From the NCBI GenBank assembly GCA_947090365.1, contig CAMUNT010000006.1, forward strand, positions 1-38,013: a stretch of DNA of 38,013 nucleotides. Reading direction: 5' to 3'. Shown here one piece after another: positions 15,767 to 22,643 of the stretch. The notes under the pieces were generated by a model that worked only from the letters and a program-made list of their open reading frames with translations, was not told where the DNA came from and did no database searches. The position numbers and the translations under genes were made by a program. This DNA is from an uncultured Clostridia bacterium (GTDB lineage Bacteria; Bacillota; Clostridia; Christensenellales; Borkfalkiaceae). Each line of letters begins with the position of its first letter. The first letter of the stretch is position 1.

Positions 15767-16322
15767 ACTCTTCTGTTTTAGTTTCTTTACCCGCCTTTAA
15801 AAGATCCCTTATTTCTCTCAACAAATCGTCTGTAGTTTCAACAGGAACCGGGATTTCGGTTGCTATGGCTTCCTCTTGCTTTTCCGCTTCTTCAACAGTT
15901 ATCTGACCGTTTTCAAGCCTTTTACGGATTTTTGCCTTCTGCCTTTCGGCTACGGTTTTGCCCTTCTCATGAACGGTGTTGATTATCTTGATAATAATGA
16001 ACAATACAAGCGCAGTAATAAAGAACGAAATTATAGCCATAATCAAATCGCCCCAGTTTATATAGACCGACTTCGATAAATCAATCACCTTATCTGCAAC
16101 GCCTTCGGTAATGACAATACCTTCCGCATTTTTAGGAACAAGCATTGTAATAAGTCCTTCTATGTCCCCCATTGGAATTGCATCGATAAGAGGTTTAAAC
16201 ACGCCGTTTACAAGCGCGGTCACTATCGCCGTAAACGCCGCACCGATTATCATACCTACTGCAAGGTCGATAACGTTTCCGCGGGTAATAAACTTTTTGA
16301 ATTCCGAAAAAAACTTCTTCAT
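15765..16322 (-). CDS. mscL: Large-conductance mechanosensitive channel
   Basis: 185 aa. The N-terminal FKKFITRGNVIDLAVGMIIGAAFTAIVTALVNG covers the amphipathic helix and pore-lining TM1; TM2 is at about 92-114 (LIMAIISFFITALVLFIIIK). The protein is about 45 residues longer than E. coli MscL owing to a charged C-terminal tail rich in E and K. It opens on membrane tension to release osmolytes. It has its own consensus promoter and an AGGAGAAGG ribosome binding site, and is monocistronic. Confidence 0.96.
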   Translation of the reverse strand: MKKFFSEFKKFITRGNVIDLAVGMIIGAAFTAIVTALVNGVFKPLIDAIPMGDIEGLITMLVPKNAEGIVITEGVADKVIDLSKSVYINWGDLIMAIISFFITALVLFIIIKIINTVHEKGKTVAERQKAKIRKRLENGQITVEEAEKQEEAIATEIPVPVETTDDLLREIRDLLKAGKETKTEE

Positions 16323-16351
16323 TTCCTTCTCCTGAATATTTACTACATTAA

Positions 16352-16380
16352 AGTATAAATTTAAGTACGGCCGTTGTCAA
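16352..16380 (-). promoter_or_regulatory. mscL promoter
   Basis: TTGACA, 17-nt spacer, TATACT on the minus strand. The predicted start site is about 23 nt upstream of the mscL ATG, leaving room for the AGGAGAAGG site. It abuts the end of the upstream transporter operon. Confidence 0.85.
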
Positions 16381-16387
16381 GCAAATT

Positions 16388-17044
16388 TCAAAGCAACCGG
16401 GAAATAAGGTCGCATCTTAACTGTGCCGATTCGGTTATATCGCGCGGAGGAAACCCGTCAGGCTCAACGTCATACAAAATTTTACCGCATTGCAATATTA
16501 TTATCCTGTGCGAAAGAAACAATGCTTCGTCAATATCGTGCGTGACGTAAATTGCAGTTCTTTTATCTTCCCGCCAGATTGATAAAAATAATTCGGTTAT
16601 TTCTTTTTTAAGCCGTAAATCAAGCGAAGACAACGGCTCGTCCATTAAAATTACGTCGCTTTCGAATAGAAACGCTCGCGCCAAAGAAACTCTTTGAGCC
16701 TGTCCTCCGGAAAGCTTTACGGGATAGCTGTCCGCCTTATCTTCAAGATGCACTTTTTTCAGCATACTGGTAATTTTAATTTCATCTTTGCAAATCAACC
16801 CAAGGTTTTCCCTGACGGTCAGGTTAGGGACAAGACGCGGCGTCTGAAAAACGTAAGAACATTTCAACCTCGTAATTTTTCCCTCATATGCGGTCAATCC
16901 GGCAATACAGTTCAAAAGCGTTGTCTTACCGCTGCCGCTTTCACCGATAATACCCACTATTTCCCCTTCTTCAATTGAAAGGCCGAAATTGTCGTACACT
17001 GTTAAGCCGCCGTACTTTTTGCATAAATTCCGTATTTCAATCAT
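16388..17044 (-). CDS. NitT/TauT-type ABC transporter ATP-binding protein
   Basis: 218 aa. Walker A GESGSGKTT (about 34-42), Q-loop VFQTP, signature LSGGQAQRVSLARA, Walker B VILMDEPLSSLD and the H-loop YVTHD are complete, so it should be an active ATPase. It is somewhat shorter than typical SsuB/TauB proteins (about 250). It overlaps the permease gene by 4 nt and is the last gene of the operon TM1266-like / binding protein / permease / ATPase. Confidence 0.93.
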   Translation of the reverse strand: MIEIRNLCKKYGGLTVYDNFGLSIEEGEIVGIIGESGSGKTTLLNCIAGLTAYEGKITRLKCSYVFQTPRLVPNLTVRENLGLICKDEIKITSMLKKVHLEDKADSYPVKLSGGQAQRVSLARAFLFESDVILMDEPLSSLDLRLKKEITELFLSIWREDKRTAIYVTHDIDEALFLSHRIIILQCGKILYDVEPDGFPPRDITESAQLRCDLISRLL

Positions 17045-17814
17045 TGCTTTTTACTCCACTTGAAGGTGACCCTTTCAACCATCGAGAAACATAAATCAAT
17101 TATAATTCCGATAATAACTGCGATTATGGTCAATGCGGTAAGGCGCGGCATATCGATATAAAACCGTGCATTCTGCATAAGTCCGCCCAGACTTTTATAA
17201 GTTCCTGCAAGCACTTCCGCGGATATCATCACTTTTATTCCAAGTGAAATATTTGCTCCCGTCTGCGATAAAATATGAGGAGAAATCAACGGCAGATATA
17301 TTTTAGTCAACTTTTCTCGCCTGCCGATTTTATAAACTTCTGCCATTTCGATTACTCCCTCGTCAATTCCGTTTACGGCCGTATAAAGCTGAGAAAAAAT
17401 CATTGGAAACAGAACGAGAACCGTAACGACTACGGGCGCAACCAAAGGATTTGTCCAAAAAAGCAAAATAAGTATTACCGCAAGCGTCGGTAAAGTGCGC
17501 AATACACCCATCAACGGTTTTATAAACGAGTTGAAGGGCTTGAATATCGCACCTATTCCGAAAAGCGCGACCGACAGCACGAAAGAAATTATAAAAGAAA
17601 GCGCTGTACGAAGTAACGTGTATAAAAATGCAACCCAGAAGGCTCCGCTTATTAAACATTTGCCCAAGCTTTTCGCCGTTTCGGAAATAGACGGAATTAC
17701 GTAATCATTCTTCACGCTGTAATAAGCAATTATCCAAATCAGCCACATAAGAACAAACGCTGATAAGGATAATAATATATTCAACTTTCGCTTTGCAAAA
17801 TATTCTTTAATCAT
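17041..17814 (-). CDS. NitT/TauT-type ABC transporter permease
   Basis: 257 aa with about six membrane helices. The cytoplasmic coupling (EAA) loop is visible as EVYKIGRREKLTKIYLPLISP (about 160-180). This is the SsuC/TauC class. It overlaps the binding-protein gene by 8 nt and the ATPase gene by 4 nt. Substrate cannot be read from sequence; aliphatic sulfonates, thiamine precursors and other small organics all use this class. Confidence 0.92.
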   Translation of the reverse strand: MIKEYFAKRKLNILLSLSAFVLMWLIWIIAYYSVKNDYVIPSISETAKSLGKCLISGAFWVAFLYTLLRTALSFIISFVLSVALFGIGAIFKPFNSFIKPLMGVLRTLPTLAVILILLFWTNPLVAPVVVTVLVLFPMIFSQLYTAVNGIDEGVIEMAEVYKIGRREKLTKIYLPLISPHILSQTGANISLGIKVMISAEVLAGTYKSLGGLMQNARFYIDMPRLTALTIIAVIIGIIIDLCFSMVERVTFKWSKKQ

Positions 17815-18814
17815 TGTAAGGTTCGGTATAACTAATTCCGTAGCTCTTCAAAATCAATTTAAAAGTCAGTCCCGGAACGGCGGAAAGATTGACAACTCCC
17901 ACAGTCTTCCCTCTTAGATCTTTGAGCTTATCAGAAGTTATCTGCGTATTATCCTTAGAAAGTACATACAAATTGCCGTGCGTAAGCGTACCGAGAAGCC
18001 TGTACTTTTCGGCACCGCCTAAAAGATTAACTGCAAGATTAACTGGAAGCACGCAAATATCAGCTTTCGGCTCGGCGCCACTGATCACCGTTTGAATCGT
18101 ATCGGCTTTAATGATATGATATTCAACCTTATCTCCCAAAACTTTTTCCGACATCAACTTTGCCAGACCGAGCGCCGGTGCCCCATCGGGAGCATATACG
18201 GATATTTTAGCATGTTCCGAACCGCCGTTTCCGTTAATGAAAAAAGAGTCGGAAGGCTTACGGAATTTGTTCCCGCTTACCGAATTCAGTTTTTCCATAA
18301 AGGCAATCACGTCTGCCTTGCTGTCTGTTGCGGAAACATATTTTATTCCGCAATTTTCTATCACAGGCTTGGTTAAATTACGGATTGTAATCGCAGGCTC
18401 CAACCCTGCGGTCAGATGTGACTGAACGGCGGTTACTATATTTTCAATATAAGTGCCTTCGCTCATTAACCAGTCATAACTTTGCACAAGAGCATTCGTA
18501 AAATCGTCCAAAAAATCGGTTCCGAACAACTCATTCTTTGCAACGACAACAGCTTGCGGATAACCGTTTTCACCGCAGTAAAGTTTTTGCAGGTCGCCGA
18601 CGAAATTTAATCCCTGTACCGCTTTCACCTTCGCGCTTGCTGCGGGCTCGGCAACCACGTAATAATCTATATCCCCTCTTATCCCAACGCTTCCGCCGTC
18701 GATTGCAACAAGATTTACGGCAGATTTATCCGTTTGCCCACCGCATGCGGAAAATCCGGATACGCACAGCAACGACAGGCAGACACAGATAAAAAGCTTA
18801 AAAAATTTTTTCAT
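17807..18814 (-). CDS. Substrate-binding lipoprotein, apparently circularly permuted
   Basis: 335 aa with a lipoprotein signal (1-23) and lipobox FSAC (Cys24). Residues 31-194 look like the C-terminal lobe of NMT1/NitT-TauT binding proteins: DYYVVAEPAAS, GYPQAVVVAKNELF, and an end KPSDSFFING that resembles the usual C-terminal PDDAFYY. Residues 203-330 then look like the N-terminal lobe: KISVYAPDGAPALGLAK, ADICVLPVNLA, LTHGNLYVLSKD, LKDLRGKTVGV. The two are joined by GNGGSEHA. The natural C- and N-termini are thus fused and new termini lie at the hinge. AGAGGATATT precedes the ATG. It lies 9 nt after the TM1266-family gene. Confidence 0.85.
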   Translation of the reverse strand: MKKFFKLFICVCLSLLCVSGFSACGGQTDKSAVNLVAIDGGSVGIRGDIDYYVVAEPAASAKVKAVQGLNFVGDLQKLYCGENGYPQAVVVAKNELFGTDFLDDFTNALVQSYDWLMSEGTYIENIVTAVQSHLTAGLEPAITIRNLTKPVIENCGIKYVSATDSKADVIAFMEKLNSVSGNKFRKPSDSFFINGNGGSEHAKISVYAPDGAPALGLAKLMSEKVLGDKVEYHIIKADTIQTVISGAEPKADICVLPVNLAVNLLGGAEKYRLLGTLTHGNLYVLSKDNTQITSDKLKDLRGKTVGVVNLSAVPGLTFKLILKSYGISYTEPYND

Positions 18815-18823
18815 AATATCCTC

Positions 18824-19072
18824 TTAAATTTTTGACGTTAAAGTTTTTGCAGTTACACCGGAAAGCATTCCGAGTTTTCCAGTAAGGGTATTAATCGTTT
18901 CTATCGGCGCATCTACTACGACGCACATAACTGAAACTCCCCTTTCTTTATACGGAATACCCATTCTGCCGACGATATAGTCGCCGAATGCGGATAAAAG
19001 CAAGTTTATTTCGGAACTTTTTTGTCTGTCCTCTACTATTATGCTGATTATTGCAAGCCGTTTTTCAGGCAT
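18824..19072 (-). CDS. TM1266-family putative iron-only hydrogenase system regulator
   Basis: 82 aa. RLAIISIIVEDRQKSSEINLLLSAFGDYIVGRMGIP and VCVVVDAPIETINTLTGKLGMLSGVTAKTL-like segments match the TM1266 family, an ACT/NikR-like small fold linked to [FeFe]-hydrogenase genes. The frame extends to 19117, but AAGGAGA lies 9 nt upstream of the ATG at 19072 and homology begins there. No hydrogenase gene is nearby; instead it heads an ABC transporter operon. Its ribosome binding site lies inside the 3' arm of a terminator hairpin. Confidence 0.85.
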   Translation of the reverse strand: MPEKRLAIISIIVEDRQKSSEINLLLSAFGDYIVGRMGIPYKERGVSVMCVVVDAPIETINTLTGKLGMLSGVTAKTLTSKI

Positions 19073-19177
19073 AAAAAAACTCTCCTTGAATTTCAAGAGA
19101 GAAAGGCAAATATGCACACACTTCGGTGCGCTTGTAATTAAGCCCTTCGCTCTCAGGAATATCCTTCAATTTCAGGT
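19073..19177 (-). promoter_or_regulatory. Structured leader RNA with terminator/antiterminator switch (riboswitch-like)
   Basis: From the predicted start site (about 19177) to the ATG at 19072. Fold A: stem 19097-19101/19150-19154 (GAGAG/CTCTC), inner stem 19102-19107/19142-19147, apical hairpin 19114-19119/19126-19131 with CGAAGT loop. Fold B: 19080-19084 pairs with 19097-19101, extended to a 9-bp stem with one bulge and followed by seven Us, a rho-independent terminator that also contains the AAGGAGA ribosome binding site. Folds A and B share 19097-19101 and are mutually exclusive. I do not recognise the aptamer as TPP, FMN, glycine, SAM, cobalamin, purine, lysine, Mn2+ or fluoride class. 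Confidence 0.7.
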
Positions 19178-19183
19178 GATTTT

Positions 19184-19212
19184 ATATTAACATACAATTT
19201 TCCATAATGCAA
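19184..19212 (-). promoter_or_regulatory. Promoter of the TM1266-like / ABC transporter operon
   Basis: On the minus strand TTGCAT, 17-nt spacer, TAATAT. It places transcription start near 19177, at the 5' edge of the structured leader. The -35 hexamer equals that of the rimP operon promoter. Confidence 0.65.
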
Positions 19213-19252
19213 GCAATTGAATTATTTTAAGATAAATATTCATACTACTTGT

Positions 19253-19558
19253 ATGAAGAAACCGGCAATAATAATTTTAACAATTTTTACGATGGCCGCA
19301 ACGTCCCTTTACGGTTGTTCGGAAGCAAAGGCAAACAGAAGCTATGATTATAAAGCTGAAAACATTGAAAATATTAACACTTTGGAAACCGAAGAAAACA
19401 GTGAACAGGAACGCGAATGCCCTAAATGTCCCGATAAGCCCGAGTTCCCCGATACAGGCAAACACCGCGGTAAACCCACCCATCCGTATCCGCACAGACC
19501 GCATATTCGTCCCGACGGCAAAACACCTCAGCCAAGGAACAGTGACAAAAATAAATAA
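19253..19558 (+). CDS. Small His/Pro/Lys-rich lipoprotein
   Basis: 101 aa. A signal peptide with lipobox SLYGC (Cys about 22) predicts a lipoprotein. The mature part has an acidic stretch (NTLETEENSEQERE), CPKCP, and a basic His/Pro-rich tail (KHRGKPTHPYPHRPHIRP). CxxC plus His could bind metal, but I do not recognise a family. An in-frame TTG at 19217 is a poorer start. No Shine-Dalgarno is visible; CATACT lies 6 nt before the ATG with TTGAAT 18 nt further up, so the mRNA may be leaderless. It is divergent from the TM1266-like operon. Confidence 0.65.
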   Translation: MKKPAIIILTIFTMAATSLYGCSEAKANRSYDYKAENIENINTLETEENSEQERECPKCPDKPEFPDTGKHRGKPTHPYPHRPHIRPDGKTPQPRNSDKNK

Positions 19559-19580
19559 GATTAAACTTATACGCTAACTG

Positions 19581-19609
19581 TTGCTTTTTATTTGCAAATA
19601 ATGTATAAT
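19581..19609 (+). promoter_or_regulatory. Promoter of the PH-domain gene, leaderless geometry
   Basis: TTGCTT, 17-nt spacer, perfect TATAAT. Only 7 nt separate the -10 box from the ATG at 19617, so transcription should start at or 1 nt before the start codon. There is no ribosome binding site. Confidence 0.8.
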
Positions 19610-19616
19610 CTCTTTA

Positions 19617-20102
19617 ATGAAAGTTTTTAAATACAAGTTTTCCAAACTAATAATTTCACTTATCTACGTTGGTATTGCGCTTTGTATTGCGGGGATAGGA
19701 ATAAATATCTTTTACGTGGCGACAGGTAAAATCAGCGAATCTCCCAATATCATTATTCCGATTATTCAGTATACTCTGACTTTTTTAATTCCGATCGTTC
19801 TTCTCGTACTGCTTATAAGTCTGATTTTCTCATCGTACTACGCGATTGACGAAAAAACTCTGAAAACGAGCTTCGGAATTATCAAAAGCAAATACGATAT
19901 AAGAGATATTCAAAGAATTATTCTTGACCGCACTACAAACAAGCTTGCAGTTTATTTAAAAAGCAACGTACTCTTCGTTATCGTCGTAAACGAAGAATGG
20001 TATGAAGATTTTATAGATACACTCTGTAAAGCAAATCCGCAAATCGAATATACTATTCAGTCAAAAGAAAACGACGTTGATAAAGACGATAAACAGGTAT
20101 AA
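19617..20102 (+). CDS. Membrane-anchored bacterial PH-domain protein
   Basis: 161 aa. Two membrane helices (about 11-33 and 47-70) precede a PH-like domain (about 74-150) with the pattern YYAIDEKTLKTSFGIIKSKYDIRDIQRI, as in other bacterial PH-domain membrane proteins. The C-terminal tail is acidic and hydrophilic. Specific function is unknown. It is monocistronic on the plus strand, with a promoter directly abutting the start codon and a terminator 5 nt after the stop. Confidence 0.75.
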   Translation: MKVFKYKFSKLIISLIYVGIALCIAGIGINIFYVATGKISESPNIIIPIIQYTLTFLIPIVLLVLLISLIFSSYYAIDEKTLKTSFGIIKSKYDIRDIQRIILDRTTNKLAVYLKSNVLFVIVVNEEWYEDFIDTLCKANPQIEYTIQSKENDVDKDDKQV

Positions 20103-20106
20103 ATAT

Positions 20107-20137
20107 AGGCATCTGAGCACGATCTGCTCAGATGCCT
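20107..20137. terminator. Terminator between the PH-domain gene and plsY
   Basis: AGGCATCTGAGCA and TGCTCAGATGCCT form a 13-bp stem with a 5-nt loop, followed on the plus strand by TAAAATTTATTTAT. It separates two convergent genes; the U-tract is only moderate. Confidence 0.75.
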
Positions 20138-20181
20138 TAAAATTTATTTATAACAATTAGATTCAGATTAATTTACCATTT

Positions 20182-20889
20182 TCATTTGTGCTTTCTGACG
20201 ACGGTGCGATGCTCTTCCCCCGCAAGAAGCCTGACGATATTTTTACGGTGGGCTATCCATGTCAGCAAATTAATAAGCAATAAAATTGCAAGAACCGAAA
20301 TACACCAGCCGTTCAATAAACTTTCCGAATATCTGTCGACAAACAGCGCTATTTGAAAAACACAGGGCACCGTAACCCCTATAAGCGACCCCATTGAACC
20401 CCATTCAGTCAAAATGATATAAAGCAGAATACCTATTAAAAAACCGCCGACTATAAAAAAATACCACCAGGTTTCACAAGGCAATGCAAAAATAAATATA
20501 CCCATAGTAGAAGCAATGCCTTTACCTCCCCTGAACTTCATTGTAACGGGGAAAATATGCCCTATAATTACGAACAGCCCGAAAAAGTAGCGCGCAAAGT
20601 CCGACACGAAAATTTCAGTGCCTTCAAAAACGTAATTCCTGAAAATGAAACACCCTGCAAGCACCGGAAGTCCGCCTTTAAGAACGTCGCAAAAAAAGTT
20701 AATGGCACCGAACTTCAAACCTAACGAGCGCGTCATATTCATAGTGCCGGGGTTTCCGCTACCCATCGCCATTATATTTTTTTTCTTAAAATGCGCGATC
20801 AGAACTGCAAAATTCAAACAGCCGATAAAATAGCAAACAACAGCCGACACCGCAAAATACCAGATATTTTTTAACTCAAATATTTCCAT
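20182..20889 (-). CDS. plsY: Glycerol-3-phosphate acyltransferase (acyl phosphate type)
   Basis: 235 aa integral membrane protein. The three conserved cytoplasmic motifs are visible: MGSGNPGTMN (about 42-51) with DVLKGG downstream, FRGGKGIAST (about 119-128), and a late loop near TEWGSMGSL. It transfers acyl from acyl phosphate to glycerol-3-phosphate at the start of phospholipid synthesis. Its ATG overlaps the TGA stop of der; der-plsY is the common Bacillota order. Confidence 0.94.
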   Translation of the reverse strand: MEIFELKNIWYFAVSAVVCYFIGCLNFAVLIAHFKKKNIMAMGSGNPGTMNMTRSLGLKFGAINFFCDVLKGGLPVLAGCFIFRNYVFEGTEIFVSDFARYFFGLFVIIGHIFPVTMKFRGGKGIASTMGIFIFALPCETWWYFFIVGGFLIGILLYIILTEWGSMGSLIGVTVPCVFQIALFVDRYSESLLNGWCISVLAILLLINLLTWIAHRKNIVRLLAGEEHRTVVRKHK

Positions 20890-22196
20890 CAGCCCTTCTT
20901 CTCTCTCGTAAGTATTTTAATAGGCGTTCCGGTAAAGTTGAACGATTTTCTCAAAGTGTTTTCAAGAAATCTTTCATATGAAAAATGCAGAAGATCACTG
21001 CTGTTTACAAACAGCACGAACGTCGGCGGAGCGACGGCTACCTGAGAAGAATAGTAAACCTTTAATCGCCTGCCGTTATATGAAGGCGGTTCGTTTGCCC
21101 TTACGGCATCTGAAATAACGTCGTTCAGCATTCCGGTGGTAATTCTTGAATTAGAATGTTCGAAGACCTCGTCGACGAGAGGCAGAATTTTTTCCGCTCG
21201 CTGACCTGTTTTTGCAGAAATGTATACCGATTTGAAGTAGTCCATAAACTTCAAATCTTCTTTCAGTTTGCTTTCGAATTTATTAATCGTCAAAGTATCC
21301 TTTTCTACAAGGTCCCACTTATTCATAACTATAACAGAAGGTTTGCCCTGCTCGTGAACGTAACCGATAATTTTGGTGTCCTGCTCTGTCAAACCCGTCG
21401 TACTGTCAACCACAAGCAGGCATACGTCGGCACGACGCACCGCGTCGAACGCACGCATGACCGAATAATACTCGATATCGTCCTCTACCTTGCTCTTCTT
21501 TCTGATGCCCGCAGTATCGATAATTGTATAATTTTTGCCGTTAACCGTAAATTTAGTATCCAACGCATCACGCGTCGTTCCCGCAATGTCTGTAACTATC
21601 GAACGTTCAAATCCCAAAAGCTTATTTACAAGACTGCTTTTGCCTGCGTTTGGTCTGCCGACAACTGCGATTTTAACGCTTTCATCCTCTTCAACGTCAA
21701 TTTTTTCAAACCAACTCACAGCCTCGTCAAGAACGTCACCTATACCTGTTCCATGCTCAGCCGATACGGAATACGGTTCGCCCAGACCCAAAGAATAAAA
21801 CTCAAACACCTTTTCTTCGGAATATTCGTCAATTTTATTTACTACGAGAATTACGGGCTTTTTCGAACGGCGAAGCATATCGGCAACGTCGTAATCGGAA
21901 GTTGTCAGACCTTCTCTGCCGTCGACAAAAAACATAATTACCTGTGCGGTGTCGATTGCAACTTCCGCCTGTTTTTTGATTTCGTTCCACATAGTATCTG
22001 CCGAGCGCAATTCTATTCCGCCCGTATCAACCATAGTAAACGCTTTACCGCGCCACTCGCTGTCGGCATAAAGCCTGTCGCGCGTAACGCCCGGTCTGTC
22101 TTCAGTTATAGATATTTTCCTGCCGGCAACTTTATTGAAAAAAGTACTTTTACCCACGTTGGGTCTGCCGACAATTGCAATTAAAGGATTAGCCAT
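20889..22196 (-). CDS. der: Ribosome-associated GTPase Der (EngA)
   Basis: 435 aa with the tandem GTPase domains that define EngA: first G1 GRPNVGKST (10-18) and DTGG, second G1 GRPNAGKSS (about 184-192) and DTAGIRKK, with NKID and NKWD specificity motifs, then a KH-like C-terminal domain. It acts in 50S assembly. There is no Shine-Dalgarno; a promoter ends 6 nt before the ATG, predicting a leaderless mRNA. Confidence 0.97.
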   Translation of the reverse strand: MANPLIAIVGRPNVGKSTFFNKVAGRKISITEDRPGVTRDRLYADSEWRGKAFTMVDTGGIELRSADTMWNEIKKQAEVAIDTAQVIMFFVDGREGLTTSDYDVADMLRRSKKPVILVVNKIDEYSEEKVFEFYSLGLGEPYSVSAEHGTGIGDVLDEAVSWFEKIDVEEDESVKIAVVGRPNAGKSSLVNKLLGFERSIVTDIAGTTRDALDTKFTVNGKNYTIIDTAGIRKKSKVEDDIEYYSVMRAFDAVRRADVCLLVVDSTTGLTEQDTKIIGYVHEQGKPSVIVMNKWDLVEKDTLTINKFESKLKEDLKFMDYFKSVYISAKTGQRAEKILPLVDEVFEHSNSRITTGMLNDVISDAVRANEPPSYNGRRLKVYYSSQVAVAPPTFVLFVNSSDLLHFSYERFLENTLRKSFNFTGTPIKILTREKKG

Positions 22197-22202
22197 ATGT
22201 AA

Positions 22203-22231
22203 ATTATAAGATAATTAAAATAATTTGTAAA
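22203..22231 (-). promoter_or_regulatory. Promoter of der-plsY, leaderless geometry
   Basis: TTTACA, 17-nt spacer, TATAAT, then TTACAT and the ATG of der. The seventh base after the -10 box is the A of the start codon. Confidence 0.85.
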
Positions 22232-22234
22232 GAA

Positions 22235-22261
22235 AAATTCCCCGAACAAGTCGGGGAATTT
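22235..22261 (-). terminator. Terminator of the small membrane protein gene
   Basis: AAATTCCCCGA and TCGGGGAATTT form an 11-bp stem with a 5-nt loop, followed on the minus strand by TTTCTTT. It starts 9 nt after the stop codon of the 22271-22567 gene and lies just upstream of the der promoter. Confidence 0.88.
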
Positions 22262-22270
22262 ATTTTTAAA

Positions 22271-22567
22271 TTATTTAATATAGCCATAAACGACCGGAAA
22301 TACAATAAAGATGATATAAAGCACTAAAGCGACCCAGTAAGTTACTTTCCATCCTATTTTCTTATAGCGCACATAAGCGTAAGCGGGCCCTGCAACGGCA
22401 ATAAGCAATGACATTTTTGCAATTAAATCAAGAATAACTGCAATCATACCTAAGCTTGCCCCAAAAATATTAAGAAAAGCCGTAACGATTAATAATGCAA
22501 CTGCGATAACTATACCCCAGAAAGCGCAAATTTCTGCCCACGTATTTGAAGAATAACCTCTTGACAT
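22271..22567 (-). CDS. Hypothetical small integral membrane protein
   Basis: 98 aa with about three to four hydrophobic helices (roughly 14-33, 37-66, 76-97) and few charged residues. I recognise no family. It is clearly a real gene: it has a TTGCAA-N17-TATAAT promoter, AAAGGAGA just before the ATG and a strong terminator after the stop, and is monocistronic between der and the rluD-type gene. Confidence 0.75.
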   Translation of the reverse strand: MSRGYSSNTWAEICAFWGIVIAVALLIVTAFLNIFGASLGMIAVILDLIAKMSLLIAVAGPAYAYVRYKKIGWKVTYWVALVLYIIFIVFPVVYGYIK

Positions 22568-22598
22568 TTTTTATCTCCTTTCAATTTAATTTAAATTA

Positions 22599-22627
22599 AT
22601 TATAACAACAGAATTTCAATTTTGCAA
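22599..22627 (-). promoter_or_regulatory. Promoter of the small membrane protein gene
   Basis: TTGCAA, 17-nt spacer, TATAAT on the minus strand. The predicted start is about 25 nt upstream of the ATG, which has a good AAAGGAGA site. Confidence 0.8.
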
Positions 22628-22643
22628 CTGATTTTTTTAAACT

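Noticed and set aside
19080..19175. Glycine riboswitch on the plus strand (CTCTCAGG and GAGAG present)
   Set aside because: The conserved CCGAAGG-GCAA and AAAAGGAC elements are absent and no terminator or gene fits in that direction; the minus-strand reading has promoter, terminator and gene in order.
19073..19177. TPP riboswitch (ACCTGA and a GCGAAGGG stretch resemble the P4/P5 arm)
   Set aside because: ACCTGA sits at the very 5' end of the predicted transcript; the upstream P2/P3 arm with its CUGAGA would have to precede it and does not.
21156..22184. 342-aa plus-strand open frame opposite der
   Set aside because: Complete overlap with the well-supported der gene, odd composition and no initiation signal; a shadow frame.
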